The notes beneath the pieces are model-generated. The model was not told the origin of the DNA, searched no databases, and saw only the letters and a list, made by a program, of their open reading frames with translations. A stretch of DNA of 64,000 nucleotides from Pleurostoma richardsiae (Eukaryota > Ascomycota > Sordariomycetes > Calosphaeriales > Pleurostomataceae). This document shows, piece after piece, positions 25,301-36,546 of this stretch; the stretch's first letter is position 1; each line of letters begins with the position of its first letter. The translations under genes were made by a program, and so were the position numbers. Where the stretch lies: NCBI GenBank assembly GCA_030052745.1, contig JANBVO010000016.1, positions 62,001 to 126,000 of the forward strand, written 5' to 3'.

Positions 25301-27231
25301 CGTGGCTTTCACGCTGTCCGAGAGCTTGCTCGTCCGGATCTTTGGTGGAGCGAGTCGATCCCTGCTCCCGCTCATGGAGCTCTTTTTGGACGAAGGAACA
25401 TCCGAGTTTGAAGCGTCCTCGCGAGCTGGCGGGACAGCAAGCTTGTCCGCTCCAGCTTGCTGAGAGGATGCATCCTCAATGAGGATCTTCAGGATATTTA
25501 GGGCGTCTTTGCCGTCGCTGAAGAAGGAGAAAAAGTACTGTCGGGCATGTCAGTCACGGATCGGCTGCTTCTTTGCTGAGGAGCGGACTCACCTCATCAA
25601 TAGCATACGTCTCATCGTTATCGATAACTCGGATCTTGCACGTATCCGCAAACTCAAGCATCTGGGTCTCTTCAATGTCGATGACATTCTGGATGGGTAG
25701 GCTGATCTTGACACTGTCGCCGTCGTTGTGGCTCCGGAAGATGACCCGCTGGAGGCTCTTAACCCACTCCTTGGCGCTTGCCGCGCTATCGGCCCTGAAG
25801 TGGTAGGTGCGGTGGTCCGTGACAACGGAGAAGTGTAAACCTTCCTTGTCCTTGTCGGTGATGGACGCTGAGATACCATAGCGCAAATCGATCTGGCCGT
25901 GGGGGAAGTAGAGGCTGGATGGGTCGGTGTAGTAGGAGAGGACGTCGCCCTTTAGACGGAACCAATACCGGTTATATTTGGGATTTCGCTTGCCGCACTT
26001 GGATAAGTAGCCCGATTTTGCGACTTCGTGCTGTGATATCGTTAGCCAGTTCCTACCAGAGCCGAATGCTCCTCCGCGTGCTTCTCAGTCTTACCGATTT
26101 TTTGGGAAGATAGGCGTAGAAGCAGATGTGCTTTGCCGTGATGTATATGTATCCCTGCAAGAGCACGCTCTGCAGCAGCCAGCACGGATATTCTACTCTC
26201 AAGAATCAGCAAAACCATTCCGTAATAGACATCAGGAGCGACATTTGCGTACCTGATATGACCTCTTCCGGTACGTCAAACTGGAAGATCTCCATCAGCC
26301 TCTTCGCCAAGTCCGTCGGCCCCGTATCTGTTTCGCTTCCTGACGTGCGCGCCTTCTCCCCAGATAATCTCTCTAGATCGAAGCTCGGCCGGCTCGACAT
26401 CTCGGCGCGTGCCTCTAGCATTCTGCTCATCACCGGGGCCAGGCGCGTCTCGGCACTAGTAACTGGCGAGTCAAGAGGCGACTCGACGCCGGTGGATTCC
26501 GGCTCCGACTCTTCACGGATCTGAGGCTCAAGTCTCTTCCCCTTTGCCGCCGACTTGCTCTTGGTCTTAGAAGATAGCCGGGACAGCGTCGGCAAGGACC
26601 GCAACAGCTTGCTCTCGGAGATCTTCCTCCTGTGAAACCTATCCTTGCTGCCGCTCGGCTTCCTCAACACTGTTGTCTGTGCCACGCCTGCACCCGCCAT
26701 GGTTGTTCCAGGACTCCGCTCGTCGTCGGCCTCAGCGCCCTCTTCCTCGTCCCCCTCCTCTTCGTCGCTGCTCTGGCCCTCGAAGCGGTTATTGAAGTCA
26801 ACGCGCGATCCGGCGGCGGCGATCAACCCGAAAATGCTCTGGTTCATGTTCATGAAGACGCCGGCGCCGCCGCTCTGGGCCGGCGGCAGCAGGTCGTCAT
26901 CATCTCGCTCAACGTCGCTGAGCGTCTCCCTAAGGCGGTCGGGAAGCTCCATCGTCGGGGTGTGGGCACCTTGTCGCTTCTTCTGGAGCTTACGAGAGAC
27001 GCGCCGGCGGGTGGAGGGTTCGTCCTCGGAGGGCCGTGGTGGTGGTACCGCGACGGCGGAATGGTGTGCGGCTGGCGAGGGAGAGGGTGTCGTGCCCGTG
27101 GAGTGGTGGTGGGCGAGGTGGTGGGCGTGTCGCTGTCTCGGGGGGCGTTCAGACAGGGGCTCTTGAGGGATGGGCGCCGAGGCGGAGGCAGATGGGGCAA
27201 CAGGCCCTGAAGAGGGCGGAGGAGCGGCCAT
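22311..27231 (-). CDS. ATG26: Sterol 3-beta-glucosyltransferase, ATG26/UGT51 type
   Basis: Transfers glucose from UDP-glucose to ergosterol; in some fungi it is needed for pexophagy. Exons 27231-26253, 26192-26095, 26030-25593, 25537-22724 and 22661-22311 give 1559 residues, in frame throughout and longer than yeast Atg26 (about 1200) because of a low-complexity N-terminus. Domain order is diagnostic: GRAM (~310-370, [11 protein letters not shown]...[16 protein letters not shown]), PH (~365-465, [19 protein letters not shown]), a Ser-rich linker, second GRAM (~843-910, [14 protein letters not shown]), GT28-like N-domain (~1028, [16 protein letters not shown]) and the UDP-sugar site around 1365 ([15 protein letters not shown], then FFGDQFFFG). 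The tail has an alanine run and an acidic patch with WTFVGG. It is the largest gene here. Confidence 0.97.
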
Positions 27232-29078
27232 GTCTGTATCTATTGTTGACGGACACGTGCAGGTTGCAGACTTCCCGAGATGCCTGCCTGGGGCTGGCAG
27301 TGCCGGGGGTAGCTGTGGGTGGCTCGCCTAGATGTGCTGCAGGCCGTTAGCACCACGGTCAGCAGCGGCGTTGCGGCTCTTCCTTGGACAAGGAGTGGAC
27401 GACAGAAAAGCGCTAAGGTGCTGTGATAGGCGGGAGTGTGCTCACAGGTCTTAGACGGTGGATGGGTGTTTGTGATTAGACGCAGCCTCCGGGTGCTCCA
27501 GACAGTAGCACGACACCAGGTGCGCTCTTGAGCCGTGACTTGTGTGTACTATCCGAGGCGACACGAACGGTTGGAAGTCGATGGAGGATCTGCGATGCAG
27601 CAGATGCAGGCGCGCGTGGGAAGGACGCACAAGGCAGACGGGCTTGTGAGGATGGCCGAATAATGGTGCGAGGACTCCGTACTTCGGAACGGAACACAAA
27701 AACGGACAGGATAGGCCGGGGGGGCAATGACAGAACAAATCAGGGCTGACAAGACTGAGCCATCGCGGTGAGGATGCGGTAAAGGTTGCAGCTGGTGCGG
27801 CGACGATGAGCTAGAATAACGGCTGTACACTATTAACGATGTGCGATGTGAGGCTGGATGTTGATACAGGACGACGGCAGTGGACACACGGTTCTGGTCT
27901 GGTCTGCTTCGGTCTCGCAGCTCCCGTCAAGGTACACAGCAATGCATGTTGTACCTCCGTACCATCTTAGTCACATATCGGTTGGCCTCCGTTGCAACTC
28001 CGGGCACCGGGGAGACCCGCCATGAGCCCCCACTGGGCCGCTCTTCCCTGGTTCCGCTGACCAATGAATGCGCCTAGTAGACCGTTAGAGGCATTATTAT
28101 TGGCCAGAAATCTTCCCTGTGGGGGCCCTGGTGCCTTGGGGCTGGCGAGCCTGGAACCCGGATGAACCTGACGGCTGGCTCACCGCCTTGAGGCATCGTA
28201 TCGCCGTTTCCCTGACCGTCAAATCGTCTCTGACATGTGCTCTCCCTTCGTCTCTTCTCAGCTGATAATTCTGCCGGACGCCTGCTTATCGATAAGCCGC
28301 CTCCGTTTTCCTGTTTCTGCCTGTCAAGTGCCCACACGCGCGTCAATGGATGACCTCGACATCTGACTCCGCTTACATCACATGCCAGGCGCACACAACA
28401 CACCAAAAGACACATGCAGTAACAACAACTCAATCTCTACCGGACCATAGCGGATCTGGTGGTTGGCTGGTACCTCGTAATGCACTGCATGCAGGCCATG
28501 GCCCTGCAGGACTGACGGAACCGTTCCGGTTGAGCTTGGCAATCTCGGCCAACTTCTGTTGATATTCCCTTGCCGAATTGTTGTGAACCTCCTTCACCGC
28601 CGATAATCTCCTGCATGCAGCATCTCTGCACTTCTGCATCAACTCCGCACGTGGTTCCACTGGCGCCAGTCGACGTTGCCAACGTAGCCGAACCAGCCTG
28701 CCGGGTCTCTGTTCCGGTGACCGCGTCTCTTTGGCGCACTCCGGGCATGCATTAACGACAGGGAGGGACTGCTGCAGTCATCAAGGAGTCATAAATCATA
28801 ATGTACATTGCCTGTCATAGAGACCATGACACCCATTATATGCGAAGCCTATCTGCCTAGAACAAATCTGGGAGCGGGCCGATCCAGTAGACGTCAAACT
28901 CCAACAACACCTCGCCAAGTGGCGGCCTCAGTTGACGGTCCAGCCTGCAGCACCACCGTAAGGACTCCCCTGAAGATCCAATTCCATCTCATCACCATCC
29001 TCGTCAACATGGTCAAGCTGGCCGTGGCCGCCTTGAGATTGGAGCAACACAGCCTCAGACAGCGCAACCCGCGGTTGA
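27232..29078. other. Intergenic with one weak open frame
   Basis: 1.85 kb between ATG26 and CMR1, both minus strand. It contains the ATG26 promoter and leader. A minus-strand frame from about 28,790 to 28,430 is protein-like in part (see findings) but has no clear start or family, so it is not called as a gene. Confidence 0.4.
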
Positions 29079-30759
29079 CTACATCCACAGAGCGACCTTC
29101 CCACTCCCCGTCCCTCCCACCACCCAGTTATTCGTCGGGTGCAGCGCAGCTACGGCCGGCACCGCCGTGATTCCCTCGCCGTCCAGCTGTGCCAGCTGGC
29201 TGCCGTCTGCCCCGTAGATGTCCACGAATCGGTTCATGTTGCCGATCGCGAACTTGAGAACGCCGTCCGACGGCGCCGCCTGCCACTGCGGCTTCAGAAT
29301 CGTCACCCACCGGCCCGTCTGGTTGTTGTGGCGGATGATGTGCGCAGGTTTCATCTCCGCCTCGCTGAGCGTGTGTCCCGCCGTCCACGAGCCCGCTGTG
29401 CTCGAGAAGTCGTAGATTTTGACCGTATCGTCGTACGAGCTGGTCGCGATGTGGCCCGCAGCGCTCCATGCGGCGTGCGACACCGAAAGCGACGAGGCAT
29501 GCGATCCGACCTCCACCGGCGCACGCGAATCACCGCGACCCGTAATCTTTCGGAGGTCCCAGATGCACATGGTGCGGTCAAGAGACGCAGTGGCCACTAG
29601 GTGAGGTTGCGAGGGGTGCAGCGTAAATCCACCGATCTTGTTATCGTGCAGCTGCCAGACCTCGGCGCTCTCGGACGAGGGCATGCGGAGGTCGTGTCGG
29701 CCCAGCGCCCCGTGTAGGGTAGAAAAGAGAATGACATTGCCCTCCGTGGGTGCCATGTCGATCGCAGAGATGGGCATGTCCTCGGAGGGATCAGCAGGCG
29801 CGTAGACTTGCGCCGAGACGCCCTTCTCAATGTCCAGCTTGCGGATGGAGGAGTCATAGGACCCCGAATATACGGCGTTGGCGTCAATAGGCGAGAAGTG
29901 GATCGAGGAGATCGTTCGGGCGTGGGTGTTGAAAGCTGAGATCACCGGCGGGTCGATTTTCGCGTCTTCATCATCGTACTCGGGTCCCGGCTGCGATGCG
30001 TCAAATATACCCATAGCACCTTCCTTGTCGCCGGCGAAGATGACGGGCTTCTCCTGCGTTGGATGGAAACCCATAGAGTAGATGCGTACAGGGGTAATCT
30101 TGATGTCTGTATGACAAGATGGTTAGCCATCGTGTTAGGAGCACTTTGGGCGCATCTTCCTCCGAGGAACGGGATCACATACCGTTTACCGCCCACTTAT
30201 CGTACAGTTGTAAACCTTGGAGTAGTTTCCGCGCCTTCGCAACATCCTTGTCCGTCGTCTCAGCGCTTGCATCGAAAGTCTTCACGCCAGGCTCGGCACC
30301 ACGAAACGACAAGCCGGACAGGCCACCAAACCCGTCGCTGAATGACCGGCCCGACACCGTGATATCGTTAAGGCTCAAGTCACTATTGATGCGTGCCTTC
30401 TTGGCCGCGATGGGGGCTGCAACCTCGCTATGCAGGGCATCGAGTTCGCGCTTCCTGTCGACGCTGTCATCGCCGTAGGAGAGTCTAGTGCTAGATCTGG
30501 TAATGCGCTTGGGTAGGTTGTCAGGCTGAGATGACAAATTCGGGTGCGCATCAGAAGACCTTTTCACTTTGGCCTTGAGTTTGGCCGGCCTTACAGGCGC
30601 CGGCCGGCTCAGATGAGCGGCGACGGTAGCGGCAGCATTCTGGAATTCAGCCAGTCTCTTGGCGCTGTCGTTACGGTTTGCGCGCCATTGCTCCAACTTT
30701 GACTTCTTCGCTTCGGCCGCACTATCCACAGCAGCGACATCGTCGACGGCGGGCGCCAT
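29079..30759 (-). CDS. CMR1: WD-repeat DNA damage-binding protein CMR1/YDL156w family
   Basis: Chromatin-associated WD40 protein that binds UV-damaged DNA and takes part in nuclear protein quality control in yeast. Exons 30759-30183 and 30106-29079 give 534 residues. The basic N-terminal ~190 residues lead into the family's GLSGLSFRGAEPGVKTF and KITPVRIYSMGFHP segments, then about six WD repeats: for example ISSIHFSPIDANAVYSGSYD with SSIRKLD, and LVATASLDRTMCIWDLRK. The end is GTGSGKVALWM, at the usual C-terminal place. The ATG at 30759 (GAGATGG context) is the first in the frame. The extreme N-terminus (KSKLEQWRANRND) is less conserved than I would expect, so an extra 5' exon is possible. 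Confidence 0.92.
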
Positions 30760-31212
30760 CTCGTCTACTCGCTTCCGGTAAGGTCCTCGCGTCCACGATG
30801 CCTCGCAGCTGGACTCGGCGAGGGATGTCGAGTCGATGTGGGTTGTTGAGGTTCGGATAGGGTCTCGGAGTGAAGAGAGATGATGGGGGGTCACTTGAAA
30901 TGCCGATTATCGATTGAGATCGTATAGAGTCTCCGGCTGCTGTACTCCCTGGTCTGAGGGCAAGGTGAGGGGTGGCAGGCAGCGCAGTCACGGAAAAATC
31001 AATTAGAGGGAGCGTCCCCCAGCGCGTCGCAGCGCGACTCGATTCAAAAGCGAAACGCGCGCAGTCACATGACCTATCATGTGCCGCCATCGTCGATAAG
31101 ATAAAGTCACCCAGTCTTATCTTATCGAAACTCATCTCTCTTGTAGCAAATTTCTTGTAGCTCCCAAGCTCTTGAATTTCATGCCCTCTTCGTCAAACCC
31201 CTTCCGCCAGCC
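30760..31212. promoter_or_regulatory. Divergent promoter of CMR1 and the Mtf2-like gene
   Basis: 453 bp separate the two start codons, so the genes must share this intergenic promoter. A direct repeat of the cttatc / gataag type (GATA-like) occurs at 31085-31125, with gataagataaag followed by ttatcttatcg. No clear TATA box. Confidence 0.5.
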
Positions 31213-32556
31213 ATGCCATGCACAATGGCTTTGTCTATGATGTCCGGGACACTCACTCCCTTTTTGTATCAGACCCGCACTCTGCGGAAGCTCCTCTCCA
31301 GTCGTTCTCTAGCAACAACCTCTACTATCTTCCGAGGCCTCCATACAACCTCCCGCGTCCGAAGCCGCGATCCCATCCCCTTCGAGCTTCCACCGGAGCT
31401 CGAATCTCAAAACCCTGACTCCCGAGACGATGAAAACCACCGGCGCAGCACCATTACCCCAGCCGAGAAGAAGGCATTCGACCGGATCTTTCAAGAGATC
31501 GCAACGCGCAAATCGAGCAGCTCACACCAGCCGAAAGCGCGAGCTCGGAAAGCTGGCGCCGGCAAAGCCAAGCCGTCTCCCAACAATGCCATCAATGTGA
31601 TCATTGCCGACGCTGCGGCCGAGCAGGCTAGTGAGTTGCAGCGGTCACCAATGTTGTTTGAGCCCCCAAGCTTTGAGGGAACCTTCTCTGCCGCGGACAG
31701 GAAGTCGGCCCTCATGCGCTTCCCACCGAGCCTGCGGAAGGCGGCGAGGATGGCTCTGGGAGCACCAGGCCAGACTCTAGGACACGAACCCGAGGAGGAA
31801 GATTTACCATGGGGTGATGAACTGGCGGCCGAGGAAGGCGCCAAAGTCGGAGAGGGGGCTATGCCGATGGACCTAGACTCGCTGACCCAGGCGTTCGAGC
31901 AGTCCGGCGTCCGACGCGAAGAGCGTACACGCGTACAAGAGAAGATGAAGAGGGCACCCAGCGACTTCGCTCTGTGGGATGTTGTAGAAGAGGAAGTCTT
32001 CTCGATGGTGGACCGGCTCGGCCTGGGCGCACCGGACACTACTAAACCGCCTAGGCGCACCGGCAAGACAAAGGCGGGACTGGCCAGCCTCCCCGCCTCA
32101 GCCAAAGATCTCAGCATGGAGGTCCACGCGCCCCTTTACCCGTCCCATCTCTGCTACGCACTCCACCGCTTCGACGTGGGCTTCGGCCCGTCATCCCCGC
32201 TGGCACTGTCCGTCTTGCCCCGTGTCAAGCAGCTCGGCCTTGCGTCGTACGTCCTCGGCGCCGGCACGCCCTTCTACACCCGCCTGATCGCCATCTATTG
32301 GTACCGGTACGGCGACGGCGCCGCCGTGCTCGGGTTGCTGGAGGAGATGCGCCAGGCGGGGCTGTACTTCGACAAGAAGCTGCAACCGGTTGTCCAGGAC
32401 ATGTTCAAGTCCTACGGCCACATGAAAGGGGGCCACGTTGGAGGTTTCCAGAGGAAGCTGATGAGAATGCCGGAACATGAGGCGGTGTTGCGGACCAGAG
32501 ACCAGTGGCTCAGGACTATTAGCAAGAACGTCGAGGAGAGGGCGGCTGCAATGTAG
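31213..32556 (+). CDS. Mtf2-like mitochondrial RNA-processing/translation factor
   Basis: Single exon, 447 residues. The N-terminus is an Arg/Ser/Leu-rich mitochondrial presequence (to about residue 50, FRGLHTTSRVRSR). The middle is low-complexity, and the C-terminal half (from ~250) carries the Mtf2-type block: FALWDVVEEEVFSMVDRL, then YPSHLCYALHRFD, a helical pair with YTRLIAIYWYRYGDGAAVLG, LLEEMRQAGLYFDKKL and a basic end. Yeast Mtf2/Nam1 acts in mitochondrial mRNA stability, splicing and translation; filamentous homologues keep only this C-terminal region. The start at 31213 gives the longest presequence; the ATG at 31225 is also possible. Confidence 0.82.
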   Translation: MPCTMALSMMSGTLTPFLYQTRTLRKLLSSRSLATTSTIFRGLHTTSRVRSRDPIPFELPPELESQNPDSRDDENHRRSTITPAEKKAFDRIFQEIATRKSSSSHQPKARARKAGAGKAKPSPNNAINVIIADAAAEQASELQRSPMLFEPPSFEGTFSAADRKSALMRFPPSLRKAARMALGAPGQTLGHEPEEEDLPWGDELAAEEGAKVGEGAMPMDLDSLTQAFEQSGVRREERTRVQEKMKRAPSDFALWDVVEEEVFSMVDRLGLGAPDTTKPPRRTGKTKAGLASLPASAKDLSMEVHAPLYPSHLCYALHRFDVGFGPSSPLALSVLPRVKQLGLASYVLGAGTPFYTRLIAIYWYRYGDGAAVLGLLEEMRQAGLYFDKKLQPVVQDMFKSYGHMKGGHVGGFQRKLMRMPEHEAVLRTRDQWLRTISKNVEERAAAM

Positions 32557-34054
32557 GCTGGGAGGGCCTGACCATCTGCCTGGCGATGGCAGTCTCGTCA
32601 GTTGATATTCCTATATGTACAGCCGGAGCGTCTGCCACGTATTGGGGCAGTTCTCCGGAGAAATCAGGGAGCGTGTCTGGTCCAGTTACGCACATTATGT
32701 TTACTCTCCTACCTCAAGCAGCTTATACTATCATTCCCCGTGGCGCTGGGGGTTCTATTGTGCCACGTCTAAATAGACTATATCGGCGGCAGACGAGGGG
32801 AACTTGTAGTCTGTAGTGGCCGCTGCCTAAACATCAGCATGACAGGTCGCAGTCATGGTAATGCTCGCAAATCTGTCTAGCGCAGGTTTCATGAATCTCC
32901 AACAAACATACTTCAGTGGGGATTGCGTCAAACGAGGCTATCGCAAATTCTCATGGCCTTATGGTCGGCGAGTCCCATAAACTCCTAGAAACCTAACATG
33001 TTTGCTGCAAGACAAACTAATCCGGAGCAAGAGCGACATATAAACCAACTTTTCTCCAGCACCGCGAATCTGAGCAACCAGTTCACCACAGAGGGACCAG
33101 AGACGGTCAATCGTTCTGTTACTTTTCTAGTTTCTAATCCTGTAGTCGATATTCTTTCACATGGCTACAAATAGGTGGTAGAAGGAACGTCGGAGATAAG
33201 AGCACCACCGCTGCAGTCTGGTGCAGTCTGTTGGGGCACTCCATGTGGGTTGGTCGGTGGCCGGAGCCGCGAAAAGTAGCCCATCAAGCTAAATGGAGCG
33301 TTTTCCGGGAGAGATGGGCGGAATCAATGTAGTAATTCAGTCAATTCTAGCACCAATACTGCGACAGAAGTAATCTCATAACATCCGAAAGGCCGCAGGG
33401 GAAGCTAATAATGGCTATGCCTGGTGACTAAAACTAAAAGGAGGGACATTCACGTAGAGTGCAGAAGCCTCACGACAACTCGCATAGCTTTCAATAGCCC
33501 AGTTCGCAGTAGTCGGTTAGTCGCAAACCCCCCAACGACGAGAAGTCCGTGGAGGCTATTGGACTTATATGACTTAAGGACCCAGGTAATTAGAGACACC
33601 TAGAGGTCATCATGTAGACCTCTCCAGCATAGGTGTAGCCCCAAGTCAGCATGTCTCTATGCTAGCCATCTAGAGCCTTGATCTGAGCTGTAGTTGGAGG
33701 ACTTGCTACAATGTTCCCAGGGTGCAAAAGAGTAGCCCCTTCGTATGTACCTGTGCTTTATACAAGCTTAATTGGTTTATATGACTTACGAGGGAGCTAA
33801 TAGATAAAGAACCCTCATAATACATCGATTCATAGCTTCACTTTTCTTAGACAGACATGAACAACATCTTGGAATTAATTATAGCAGCAATATACAGGTG
33901 CACAGGAAATACTTTATTAATATCAGGTCCTTGTTGGACACATTCTCATCATCCCAACGCCGCCAGGGTCCTAAAGACCTCTCTGTGATGTCCTGTCAGT
34001 AATGTTCAAGATTGAAGCAGGATGAAAGTCAGTACCGTAAGCTGATCTGCGATC
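32557..34054. other. Gene-free AT-rich stretch
   Basis: About 1.5 kb, noticeably AT-richer than the flanks from 32,830 on. No open frame of note on either strand. A weak imperfect repeat (ttatatgactta at ~33,566 and ~33,778) is present. I see no transposon ends or coding remnant. Confidence 0.5.
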
Positions 34055-34459
34055 TCACCCTAGCAGGCTCACCACACACCAGATGACTGGCAGTAGCACT
34101 GCAACGCTAGCCGCGTACTGTGTGGGCTGTTGAGCGGGCGAGCCTGCGGTAACCACTGCCGGGACTCCCGAAGTTGCCGGGACAGTGGCACCTACGCTAG
34201 AAACCGGGACAACTGTCTCTGCCGTCTCTGTGGGGCTAACTGGGCTTTCCGTTGACTGAGCGGTTGGCGACGTACTTTGCGCGCTGGTTTGGAGGGACGC
34301 AATTGTGGTCAGACATTGACCAGAATAGGTCAAGACCGTGGGGTGTGTGAGAGTGCTCGACGCTATGACAGTACTCGGCTCGAAGGTCGGGCAGTCGCTG
34401 GTCAAGGCCCCGGCCCGAGCGAGGGCCAATGACCCCAAGATACAGAGGGCAGGATGCAT
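34055..34459 (-). CDS. Small Ser/Thr-rich secreted protein, probable GPI anchor
   Basis: Single exon, 134 residues. A signal peptide (ALCILGSLALARAGA) is followed by a short cysteine-containing segment (TSDCPTFEPS...YSGQCLTT), a Ser/Thr/Pro/Val-rich stretch likely to be O-glycosylated, and a hydrophobic C-terminus (YAASVAVLLPVIWCVVSLLG) that ends the protein with no charged tail, as GPI signals do. The omega site would be near the SPAQQ region. No family recognised; a cell-wall or surface role is inferred only from this layout. It lies in a gene-poor region beside the GLEYA adhesin. Confidence 0.68.
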   Translation of the reverse strand: MHPALCILGSLALARAGALTSDCPTFEPSTVIASSTLTHPTVLTYSGQCLTTIASLQTSAQSTSPTAQSTESPVSPTETAETVVPVSSVGATVPATSGVPAVVTAGSPAQQPTQYAASVAVLLPVIWCVVSLLG

Positions 34460-36546
34460 TGTGAGGATAGGATGCGAAGGGATAGATATGGGAAAGAGGA
34501 AGGCATGCGTGTCGAGCTATTGTGAGTTGCGGGATATGGCGAAGCCTCTTCACTTAATATCTTCCGAGGAGTCAATAGACGTATCAAACCTCCTCGCTCT
34601 TTCCGGCCTTCCAGGGAGAACTAGGTTTCTGACATAGTCAATTCTTGGCCTGTCTTCCGGCGGCTTTGGCTGCGGTTGAGTGGCGAGGATACTTCGATTC
34701 ATGTTTGTCAGTCTAAATGGCATGATCGTGAGTTTCTTTCAAGAATGCTGAGTCTGGACCTGCCTTGAAGTCTCTTGAGGACGGAATAGAAGAAGATCAA
34801 CGTGGGCCTGATCTCTGAGGGTCACATTCCGGTCTAAAGCCTGCTATCTGGTGTTTCTCTCTGGCTGTGATCTCGAGCAAGGGCAGCTGAGAAATGGTTA
34901 CATCGTGGGTGTAGTGGATCACAGTACTCTGACCTTCACCGGCTTCGGTCTAGTTCAACGAATCCTTCGCACTACTGTTGGGCCCTGTGGAGGGGCCCTG
35001 ACGATCACAGCATTGTTAATAGAGTATTTCGTAGACTAGTCGTACCGATCAGAGTGGTTACCGCAATGGAGGCAGCGTGCTGATTCCGGAGTTCAAACTC
35101 CATCTCTCGGGCTCTGCAAGGGCAGACATCGCATCCAAACCACACCCCTTCCGAGAGCATCTCTGCTCACTATCTCGGAACAAACCTTCCACACTCATCA
35201 AGCTAAATCTGTGTGCCCTTGGCAAAAGTCTCGGTGGAGAAATGAGCATGTCGATCAGTCAAGGCTGTGCTTGTTGGGCATCATGAGGTCTTACTTTGTG
35301 AATTAGGTTGAGCACGTCGTGTTTCTCGTGTCTTTTCGGCCCTTCCTCACGGCCTTCTCTCCTGTTGTCGCAAGCATGATATACTCTGTCGCCCAAATTG
35401 TGTAATGCGCATCGACAAATTACGATGTCTTCGACGAGACTGATATGAATGTCAAGACGAAGCGAGATTAACGTAGGCGACTCCGTCGTTGTTCGTACGG
35501 GGCGCAAGAACGTAAGTTAAGCGTTACACGTAAGACTTCATGTAGCTTGATCAAGCCTAAACTAGTCCTTTCGACTATGAGGACGCTCAAGGTCGGCCAC
35601 GCGATCAGCTTACGTTTACACACCATAGGTCGGCCAGTATACGGCCTCTAAGACAAGATGGAAACCCAAGATGAATGCGGATAGCAGAAGGCGATCAGAG
35701 TATCATTATGATGAAATCGTGGGTCTCCCAAGATGTTGTGGTCAGGTGAAGCAATGTTTCTCTTTGACCCAGCAGCGACACCTCAGCTTCTCTGATTCTT
35801 CAAAGAATGACAGAAAGAAAGACTACATCATACCCAACCCGGAAATACTTGCCAAGACTATGGAAGAAGCAGCGACGATCCGCTTCTGCTGGGCCGAAGG
35901 ATCTGGTGGGACCATGGGGGGGATCTCAGCAGTAATCCAGAATAGGAACTACGGAGACGCGCCCGAGCCAACAGGAGGAGATCCTCCGAGTCTCGGCAAC
36001 GGGTTAAACTTGCGGGCTCTTGTTGATGTCCAAAGTCCTCTGAGACTCTGTGTCACCATCACGAAAGCAGCCATACAGGGAAGATTAGGTAGATATCACA
36101 AGACCAGAACCTTTGGACGGATACGGGAATAGTTAGCCGAAACATGCTTTCTCTAGAAGTCTAGGTAAGTCTACGGTGAACGCCAATTCGCCATCCGTCT
36201 TAGATCTTTCGTATTGATTGTTTGCAGAAGTTGGCACTTGGCGGCTGGGATCAAATCCGTCAACATAGTCGAGCTGATGAGGCAAATAGCACAAACCTAA
36301 TATTGCTCAGGAATTTGAACAAAGAGATGCTGTGGCGGGCGATGCTCTCGAATGGTTGCAGACGCGGAGATTATCTCGCAACATGAATCGGAATGGACGA
36401 GACGACAGCTTGGTCACTCGCAAGGGAAAGATATAAGAGGACTCGTATGAAGTGCCTCGAGGATGTCGCATGCTAAAGCACAGTCGTCAACAACGTTTCC
36501 CTTCATCATCTGCTTTGCCTTGCCACTCTCCACCGCTGTTCTTATA
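34460..36546. other. Intergenic, 2.1 kb
   Basis: Between two outward-facing surface-protein genes, holding both promoters. The 153-codon frame at 35671-36132 (plus) lacks any family or signal features and is not called. A TATAAGA at 36432-36438 lies about 110 bp upstream of the chosen adhesin ATG. Confidence 0.4.

Noticed and set aside
18893-27231. Monooxygenase plus ATG26 (a UDP-glycosyltransferase) as a specialised-metabolite cluster
   Set aside because: The glycosyltransferase is the conserved GRAM-PH-GRAM sterol enzyme, and no synthase gene is nearby.
33560-33800. Imperfect ttatatgactta repeat as a possible transposon terminus
   Set aside because: Only about a dozen bases match, without target-site duplication, inverted partner or coding remnant.
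35671-36132. 153-codon plus-strand frame between the two surface-protein genes
   Set aside because: No signal peptide, domain, or intron evidence; composition looks random.
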